64,000 nucleotides of DNA, taken from positions 3,224,001-3,288,000 of the forward strand of contig NZ_CP092104.1 in assembly GCF_016918765.2 (NCBI RefSeq). The letters run 5' to 3'. Within the stretch, counting starts at the first letter, position 1. Every line of letters starts with the position of its first letter. The notes under the pieces were generated by a model, which did no database searches, was not told the DNA's origin, and saw only the letters and a list, made by a program, of their open reading frames with translations. This document shows, piece after piece, positions 59,008-64,000 of the stretch. The position numbers and the translations under genes were made by a program. This stretch comes from Flagellatimonas centrodinii. Lineage in GTDB: Bacteria > Pseudomonadota > Gammaproteobacteria > Nevskiales > Nevskiaceae.

Positions 59008-59628
59008 ATGCTCCACGATACGGTTCTGATCCGCGTCTTTGCCCGCGCACCGGTTGCTGCCCGCTGCAAGACCCGACTGATCCCGGCGATCGGCGCCCGA
59101 GGCGCGGCACGCGTCCAGCAACAGCTCTGCCGCAGGACCCTGGCCACCGCCACCGCCACCGGTCTGCCAGTGGAGCTGTGGACTGCGCCTGACAGCGGGC
59201 ATCCGCTGTTCACCGCCCTGCGCCGGCAGTACGGCATCGCGCTCCGGCGACAACCGCGTGGCGACCTGGGCCACCGCATGGCCATCGCACTCTCGCAGCG
59301 ACCGCCGGGCGTTACGGCGGTACTGGTGATCGGGACCGACGCCCCGGGCCTGACCGTTGCCGCCCTGCAAGCGGCCGCCCGAGCCCTGCAACCGGCCGAC
59401 CGGGCGCTGCTGCTGCTGGCGGCGGACGGCGGTTTCGTCGCCATCGGCAGCCGACGGGCGGTCCACCTGCGTGCGGTGGCATGGAGCTCCGGTCGCGAAG
59501 CCGCCCAGACCCTGCGACGGTTGCGTCAACAAGGCCTGGACGTACTTCAGGAGGGGGGCTATCAAGATCTTGATGAACCCGCAGACCTGCGCGCGGCGCG
59601 GCGCGCGGGGCAGCTGCCACGGGTCTGA
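59008..59628 (+). CDS. DUF2064/TIGR04282 family glycosyltransferase-like protein
   Basis: 206 aa. RVFARAPVAARCKTRLIPAI (P-x-x-G-x-x-K-T-R-L) and VLVIGTDAPGL match the nucleotide-binding part of this GT-A-like family, and LAADGGFVAIG its DGG(Y/F) motif. Cytoplasmic; the family is linked to cofactor or glycan metabolism without a firm reaction. The ATG at 59008 is preceded by no strong site. Confidence 0.82.
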   Translation: MLHDTVLIRVFARAPVAARCKTRLIPAIGARGAARVQQQLCRRTLATATATGLPVELWTAPDSGHPLFTALRRQYGIALRRQPRGDLGHRMAIALSQRPPGVTAVLVIGTDAPGLTVAALQAAARALQPADRALLLLAADGGFVAIGSRRAVHLRAVAWSSGREAAQTLRRLRQQGLDVLQEGGYQDLDEPADLRAARRAGQLPRV

Positions 59629-59803
59629 GACCGCCCCACCCGGCAACGCCGAAAACCGCCGTTGGATGCGCCACCACCTCGCCCCAGGGCGCTCGTGATC
59701 GGCCCCTGCGGGGGCACGGTTGACGCCCCCCCTTCCACCGCCGCCAAAAGCCTGCTAAATAGCGGCCGAAAACCGCCCATTGGTTGCTGAGAGGTCGCCC
59801 CTG

Positions 59804-60055
59804 ATGCCCCGCAAATCGAAGAAAGCGCAGCCCCAGGCAGACACCAAGACTGCCAACAGCAGCGCCAGCTACGACGAGTTCTCCGATGATGACGAGAGCG
59901 ACGGCGACGACGTTCCCAACGTCGACCTGCCACCGCCGCCGCTGGGCCGCTCGCGCGACTGGCGGGATGTCGAGAAGCTCAAGGAGGAACGCCGTCTGCG
60001 GCAGTTGATCGACGACGATCTCGATTTCGAGGAACGCCCGCGCCGACGGGCCTGA
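59804..60055 (+). CDS. PA3496-like small acidic/basic protein
   Basis: 83 aa beginning MPRKSKKAQPQADTKT, with an acidic centre (DEFSDDDESDGDD), then RDWRDVEKLKEERRLRQLID and DLDFEERPRRRA. The charged C-terminal helix is the hallmark of the PA3496 family, annotated as envelope integrity. Start at MPRKSKK, with GAGAGG upstream. The 175 bp before it hold no gene. Confidence 0.65.
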   Translation: MPRKSKKAQPQADTKTANSSASYDEFSDDDESDGDDVPNVDLPPPPLGRSRDWRDVEKLKEERRLRQLIDDDLDFEERPRRRA

Positions 60056-60087
60056 TGCCGGCCGGCGGCGACTCCGCTTTGCGGCCT

Positions 60088-60804
60088 TCAGACGTCGGGG
60101 GCGGTCAAGCCGTCGCGCAGCCGGGCAAACGCCTCGTCGACGCTGTCGACAATCGAGAACAAGGTGAGGTCTTCATGGCTGATCAGCCCGTGATCGGCCA
60201 GCATCGGGAAGTTGACCAGCCCCTCCCAGAACTCGCGACCGTAGAGCAGGATCGGCATCGGCGCCGATTTGCCGGTCTGCGTCAACGTCAGCAACTCGAA
60301 TAGTTCATCGAGGGTGCCGAAACCACCCGGGAAGATCACCGCCGCGCGCGCCAGGTTGAGAAACCAGAACTTGCGCAGGAAGAAGTAGTGAAACTCCAGC
60401 GCATGATCATCCTCGACATGCGGGTTGCCGTGCTGCTCGAATGGCAGGGAGATGTTGAGCCCGATATTGAGACGACGGTCGACCCGCGCGGCGCCTTCGT
60501 GCGCCGCCTCCATGATGCCGGGACCACCGCCGGTGACGATGTGAAACCGCTCGCCATCGATGTGCCGATCCCGGGTCCACCGCGCCAGCGCCTCGGCAAG
60601 GTCGGCCGCGCGGGCATAGTAGTCGTGGCGCGCCAGCGCATCGACCCGCAGCCGCGCCGAGCCAAAAAAGATCACTGCGTTCTTGATGCCGAGGCGCTCG
60701 AAGCGCTGGGCGGGCTCCAGATACTCGCAGAGGATGCGCACCGGGCGCGCGTCCTCGCTCATCAGGAAGGTTTCGTTCTTGTAGGCCTTGGTGAGCGTGG
60801 TCAT
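60088..60804 (-). CDS. LOG-family Rossmann-fold protein (TIGR00730)
   Basis: 238 aa. The nucleotide motif GGGPGIMEA and PGGFGTLDELFE define the LOG/lysine-decarboxylase-like family. Bacterial members hydrolyse nucleoside 5'-monophosphates to ribose 5-phosphate and base. AGGA precedes the ATG. The first 60 residues (YKNETFLMSEDARPVRI) are the extension of the longer subgroup. Confidence 0.9.
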   Translation of the reverse strand: MTTLTKAYKNETFLMSEDARPVRILCEYLEPAQRFERLGIKNAVIFFGSARLRVDALARHDYYARAADLAEALARWTRDRHIDGERFHIVTGGGPGIMEAAHEGAARVDRRLNIGLNISLPFEQHGNPHVEDDHALEFHYFFLRKFWFLNLARAAVIFPGGFGTLDELFELLTLTQTGKSAPMPILLYGREFWEGLVNFPMLADHGLISHEDLTLFSIVDSVDEAFARLRDGLTAPDV

Positions 60805-60842
60805 GCACGTCCTGCGAATGGGTTCGCCCCACCATAGCAAAG

Positions 60843-60873
60843 CCGGCCGGCCGCCTTGGTGACGGCCGGCCGG
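60843..60873 (-). terminator. Strong GC-rich hairpin after the amidohydrolase gene
   Basis: CCGGCCGGCCG and CGGCCGGCCGG, 11-bp perfect arms with a 9-nt loop, 5 nt beyond the stop and followed by CTTTGC on the minus strand. Likely terminator. Confidence 0.65.
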
Positions 60874-60878
60874 TCCGC

Positions 60879-62789
60879 TCAGGCGGTGGCGGCGAGCCGC
60901 TCCACCTCGCGTGCGTGGTCCCGATGTCGCAGCAGGCGCCCGAACGGCGCTTGCCCGAAGTCGTCGACATACCGCGTGCCCTGCCAGGCCAGACGCCCGT
61001 TGATCATCACCTCGGTCACGACGCCATCGCTGCGGTTGACCAGCTGGTGATGATCGAAAGCCTCACGGTACTGGTAGCGCACACCGGCATCGCTGTCGTA
61101 GCGCGCCAGCCGCTTCGGATCGACCACCACGATGTCGGCCTGTGCACCGACCCGCAGCACGCCGGCATTGAGCCCGAAGAATTCGGCCGGTTCCTGTGTC
61201 AGGCGGTGCACCGCCTGCGCCACCCGCGTCTCGCCTTCCCGCTGGGCGATCTGCAGCATGCGCAGGTTGCCGTCGTAGAAGGCCATGTTGGTGAGATGCG
61301 CACCGCTGTCATTGAACCCGGGCAGCAGCAGAGGGTTGAACAACAGGTCGCGGGTCACCTTGGGATCGCGATTGGCGGTGACCGTCGACCAGCGCAGCGC
61401 GGTGTCGTAGCGCCGCAGCAGGTGGATGAAGAAGTCGGCATCGTCCGGTTCCGCCGGGAAGCTGGCGAAGGCCTCGCGCTCGGACTCACTGCGGGCACCA
61501 TTACCGCTGTGCTGCCAGCGCCGCAGGCGGTCGTAGATGGCCTGCAGGGTTTCGCCACTCCAGTCCGCCACCGGGCACTGGTCGAGGGTCATGTCATCCA
61601 GCCGCCGCGACAACACGATGTCGGAGCGACGCAGCCAGGTCATCAAACGCGCGAGGTTGAAGCCGCGCTTGCCGCGGAACCACATGCGGCGGAAATCCGC
61701 CACCCATGCCGGGTCGTGCATGATCTTCATGCGCGCTTCACGATCCTCGAGATCGCATTCGTTGAGACGTCGCAGTTCCGGAATCTCTTCGGCCAGCGGC
61801 GTCACCACGCCATCGCTCCAGGTCTTGAACGGCGCTGCCAGCGCCTGCAGGCGGAACATGCCGCGCAACAGCCGCGAATTGAGGATTTTCGACAGCAGCA
61901 GGCCCAATTTGACGATCGAGGCGTTGGCGGTGACGTCAATCGCTGCCACCGCCGTCACCTTGAGCGTCTTGCCGTACAAGCGCCCGGAGGTAAGCAGAAA
62001 GTTGCGGACCACCGCCAGCTTGTCATCCTTGGGCGGTGTCGCCTGCCACACCCGGCCCCAGTGACGCACCACCCCGGTCAGACGCTTGAGCTCGGCAAAT
62101 GGCGCGAACTGGGTGGGGATCTGCTTCTGGGTATTTGGCTGGTTGGCGAGAAAGTGGAACGGCAGGGCATCGGTGGAGAAGCCGACATAGCCCTCTTCCA
62201 TGCCGCGCTCCACCAGCGACTGCATCTGCGACAGCTCGGCTTCGCTGGGCTGGCGACTCACCGAGTCCTGCAGGCCCATGACTTCGATGCGCAGCATCGA
62301 GTGCGGGATCATGGTGACCAGGTTGGGGCCCAGGGGCAGCTGGTCGAGGTGATCGAGATACTCGGCCGAGGTGCGCCAGGTGCAGACATCGGCCACCTTG
62401 CGCAACACGCTCTTGGGGACATTCTCGACGCGGGCGAAACAGTCAACGATGGGGTCTTCAACGTTGCGACGCTGATTGCCATAGGCCAGCCCCAACGAGC
62501 AGTTGGCCACCACCACCGTGGTCGATCCATGCCGGACCGCCTCCGGCAGGCCGGGCTCCAATTCCACTTCGAGGTCGAAGTGGGTGTGCACATCGAGCAG
62601 ACCGGGCATCAACCAGCGGCCGGTCGCGTCAATCACCTGTCGCGCCTGGGCCGGCGCCAGCCGGTCATCCATCGCGGCGACACGGCCGTCCTGGACCGCG
62701 ACATCCAGGGTGCGCGGCGCGGCGCCGGTGCCGTCGAACACCAGCGCGTTGCGGAAAAGCGTGTCCCACTGCGGGGTGCCGCCATCCAT
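60879..62789 (-). CDS. Amidohydrolase (N-acyl-D-amino-acid deacylase-like)
   Basis: 636 aa. Metal-binding DVHTHFDLEVE near residue 70 and the C-terminal FNDSGAHLTNMAFYD with an aspartate ligand are typical of the D-aminoacylase branch. VVVANCSLGLAYGN and GYVGFSTDALPFHFLAN are family blocks. It hydrolyses an amide bond, with D-amino acid derivatives the most common substrates. Cytoplasmic; substrate not proven. Confidence 0.85.
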   Translation of the reverse strand: MDGGTPQWDTLFRNALVFDGTGAAPRTLDVAVQDGRVAAMDDRLAPAQARQVIDATGRWLMPGLLDVHTHFDLEVELEPGLPEAVRHGSTTVVVANCSLGLAYGNQRRNVEDPIVDCFARVENVPKSVLRKVADVCTWRTSAEYLDHLDQLPLGPNLVTMIPHSMLRIEVMGLQDSVSRQPSEAELSQMQSLVERGMEEGYVGFSTDALPFHFLANQPNTQKQIPTQFAPFAELKRLTGVVRHWGRVWQATPPKDDKLAVVRNFLLTSGRLYGKTLKVTAVAAIDVTANASIVKLGLLLSKILNSRLLRGMFRLQALAAPFKTWSDGVVTPLAEEIPELRRLNECDLEDREARMKIMHDPAWVADFRRMWFRGKRGFNLARLMTWLRRSDIVLSRRLDDMTLDQCPVADWSGETLQAIYDRLRRWQHSGNGARSESEREAFASFPAEPDDADFFIHLLRRYDTALRWSTVTANRDPKVTRDLLFNPLLLPGFNDSGAHLTNMAFYDGNLRMLQIAQREGETRVAQAVHRLTQEPAEFFGLNAGVLRVGAQADIVVVDPKRLARYDSDAGVRYQYREAFDHHQLVNRSDGVVTEVMINGRLAWQGTRYVDDFGQAPFGRLLRHRDHAREVERLAATA

Positions 62790-62833
62790 GCATCTACTCC
62801 TGTTCGATCTTCAAGTGCGCCGCTTTAGACCGC

Positions 62834-62850
62834 GCCTGCCGGAGGCAGGC
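62834..62850 (-). terminator. Hairpin after ilvE
   Basis: GCCTGCC-GGA-GGCAGGC, perfect 7-bp arms, in the 90-nt gap between the ilvE stop and the amidohydrolase start. No T-run. Confidence 0.45.
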
Positions 62851-62879
62851 ACTAGGAAGATTGGCCCAGATCAACCGCC

Positions 62880-63803
62880 TCAGATCAGCGCACGCCACTC
62901 GGGATACTGGTCGGTCTCGCCCGTCACCACGTCCAGATAGGCCTTTTGCAGGATTTCGGTGATCGGCCCGCGACTGCCGTTGCCGACCGCGCGGTTGTCC
63001 ACCTCGCGAATCGGCGTGACCTCGGCGGCGGTACCGGTGAAGAATGCCTCGTCGCAGCAGTAGAGCTCGTCACGGGTAATCCGACGTTCCTTCACGGTGT
63101 AGCCATGGTCGGCCGCCAGCTGCATCACCGTGCGCCGGGTGATGCCGTCCAGTGCGCTGGTGACGTCCGGAGTGGAGAGAACACCGTTGGTCACCACGAA
63201 GATGTTCTCTGCGCTGCCCTCGGCAACATAGCCGTCAGGGTCGAGCATCAGGGCCTCGTCATAGCCGTCGCGCAACACTTCATTGAGCGCCATCGACGAG
63301 TTCAGATAGTTGGCGTTGGCCTTGGCGCGACACATCGAGGCGTTCACGTAGTGGCGTGAGAACGAACTGGTCTTGATGCGGATGCCGCGCTCCATGTTCT
63401 CGGCACCGAGGTAGGCACCCCAGTGCCAGGCCGCCACGATCACATGCGTGCGCAAGCCGGCCGCGCGCAGACCCATCCCTTCGGATCCGTAGAACACCAT
63501 CGGCCGCAGGTAGGCGGCCTCCAGCGCGTTGGCCTTGAGCACATCCTTCTGGGCCTGATTCAGCTGCGCTTCGTCCCAGGGCATGTTCATGCCGATGATC
63601 TTGGCGCTGTTGAACAGCCGCCGGGTGTGCTCTTCAAGCCGGAACACCGCCGTGCCCTGCGGCGTCTTGTAGGCGCGCACACCCTCGAAACAGCCGACAC
63701 CGTAGTGCAGCGAATAGGTCAGGACGTGCGTCGTGCACTCCCGCCAGGGCTTCATCTCCCCGTCGTACCAGATGAAACCGTCACGGTCGGCAAAAGAAGT
63801 CAT
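62880..63803 (-). CDS. ilvE: IlvE branched-chain amino-acid aminotransferase
   Basis: 307-aa fold-type-IV PLP enzyme for the last step of Ile, Leu and Val synthesis. HYGVGCFEGVRAYKT, the PLP lysine Lys161 in CRAKANANYLNSS and YVAEGSAENIFVV are all present, as are GITRRTVMQL and DEAFFTGTAAEVTPI. Normal length. It follows glnE, as in pseudomonads, with its own TATAAT -10. Confidence 0.95.
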   Translation of the reverse strand: MTSFADRDGFIWYDGEMKPWRECTTHVLTYSLHYGVGCFEGVRAYKTPQGTAVFRLEEHTRRLFNSAKIIGMNMPWDEAQLNQAQKDVLKANALEAAYLRPMVFYGSEGMGLRAAGLRTHVIVAAWHWGAYLGAENMERGIRIKTSSFSRHYVNASMCRAKANANYLNSSMALNEVLRDGYDEALMLDPDGYVAEGSAENIFVVTNGVLSTPDVTSALDGITRRTVMQLAADHGYTVKERRITRDELYCCDEAFFTGTAAEVTPIREVDNRAVGNGSRGPITEILQKAYLDVVTGETDQYPEWRALI

Positions 63804-63844
63804 GGCTCGAAAAATCCTTGGGGTGAGTGCGCACGAAGCCGCGA

Positions 63845-63850
63845 ATTATA
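63845..63850 (-). promoter_or_regulatory. Promoter -10 of ilvE
   Basis: A perfect TATAAT on the minus strand, 41 nt before the ilvE ATG. The -35 is not obvious. It lies in the 77-nt gap between glnE and ilvE. Confidence 0.5.
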
Positions 63851-63880
63851 GTGCTTGCAGCTCCCGCGCCCAGCCCCCGG

Positions 63881-64000
63881 TCAATCGAGCAGCCGCTGCC
63901 ATAGCGCGCTGATCACCGCTCGCGCATCTTCGAAGGCGTTGGCGGCGACCCGATGGTCGTCGTTCTGCAGTGCGCGCCGGTGGGCTTCCAGGCGCAACTG
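63881..64000 (-). CDS. glnE: GlnE glutamine synthetase adenylyltransferase, C-terminal end (cut by window edge)
   Basis: The last 39 codons only: QLRLEAHRRALQNDDHRV followed by AANAFEDARAVISALWQRLLD and stop. The ending ALWQRLL and the position directly before ilvE match GlnE in pseudomonads. Most of the protein lies outside the window, so the assignment rests on a short tail and gene order. Confidence 0.7.
   Translation of the reverse strand, partial: QLRLEAHRRALQNDDHRVAANAFEDARAVISALWQRLLD

Noticed and set aside
1-64000. CRISPR array or prophage structural genes
   Set aside because: I found no regularly spaced repeats with unique spacers and no capsid, tail or portal proteins.

Overview
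This 64 kb window is high-GC chromosomal DNA. It most resembles a Gammaproteobacterium of the Xanthomonadales/Nevskiales type. The evidence is gene content and order: a glnE-ilvE junction, PhoB/PhoR, Ffh, a PA3496-like protein, a MocR regulator, SelO, and a DUF1302/DUF1329/YCF48/RND envelope cluster. The genus cannot be fixed from the sequence alone.

Layout. (1) 0-2.7 kb is core: the start of phoR, phoB with a near-consensus Pho box in front of it, and ffh. (2) 2.75-11.25 kb is an accessory island, visibly less GC-rich in its left part. It begins with an integrase-less integron cassette array on the minus strand: four recognisable attC sites, genes for a small ORF, a HEPN-like protein, a RibD-type reductase and a TPR-like protein, and a fifth gene cut in half. 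Two of the attC sites carry the same roughly 64-bp palindromic repeat. An IS3-family element joins the cut cassette gene to an OLD/AAA ATPase that lost its 3' end. Then come a small probable ribbon-helix-helix protein and a PaeR7I/XhoI-type restriction-modification pair. The island ends at what looks like a tyrosine-recombinase attachment region: phased GTCAC repeats, an exact IHF consensus, and a tRNA-Arg(TCT) gene broken just after the anticodon. (3) 11.4-17.3 kb holds a SulP transporter with a small membrane partner, a tiny RHH regulator with a probable leaderless promoter, an MFS transporter and a fused glucosylglycerol-phosphate phosphatase/synthase for compatible-solute synthesis.

(4) 17.3-25.7 kb is an eight-gene minus-strand operon: SDR, unknown 278-aa protein, DUF3237, acetoacetyl-CoA synthetase-type ligase, saccharopine-dehydrogenase-like protein, HSL-type esterase, SDR and CurA-type reductase. 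It looks like a degradative route for a hydrophobic or keto-acid substrate. (5) 25.7-38.7 kb holds a divergent lipoprotein, then a minus-strand envelope operon (RND exporter, DUF1329, YCF48 propeller, DUF1302 barrel, second DUF1329) preceded by a MalT-type LuxR regulator. The two operons share a palindrome (CTAC-N8-GTAG followed by TTTTG) in the same orientation upstream of their first genes, and each starts with a short well-initiated ORF. I infer one LuxR-controlled uptake-plus-catabolism regulon.

(6) 38.7-64 kb is mostly housekeeping or envelope: MocR regulator, methyltransferase, tandem Usp protein, SDR/TetR pair, Tat-exported PhoD-like phosphatase, a LolA-like / RND-with-cyclic-nucleotide-domain / GreB operon, PanE-like reductase, SelO, an adaptor/RND efflux pair followed by a voltage-sensor-like protein without a pore, MAPEG, alpha/beta hydrolase, tRNA-Ala(CGC), DUF2064, a PA3496-like protein, LOG protein, amidohydrolase, IlvE and the end of GlnE. 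All family assignments come from reading motifs; no database search was run.
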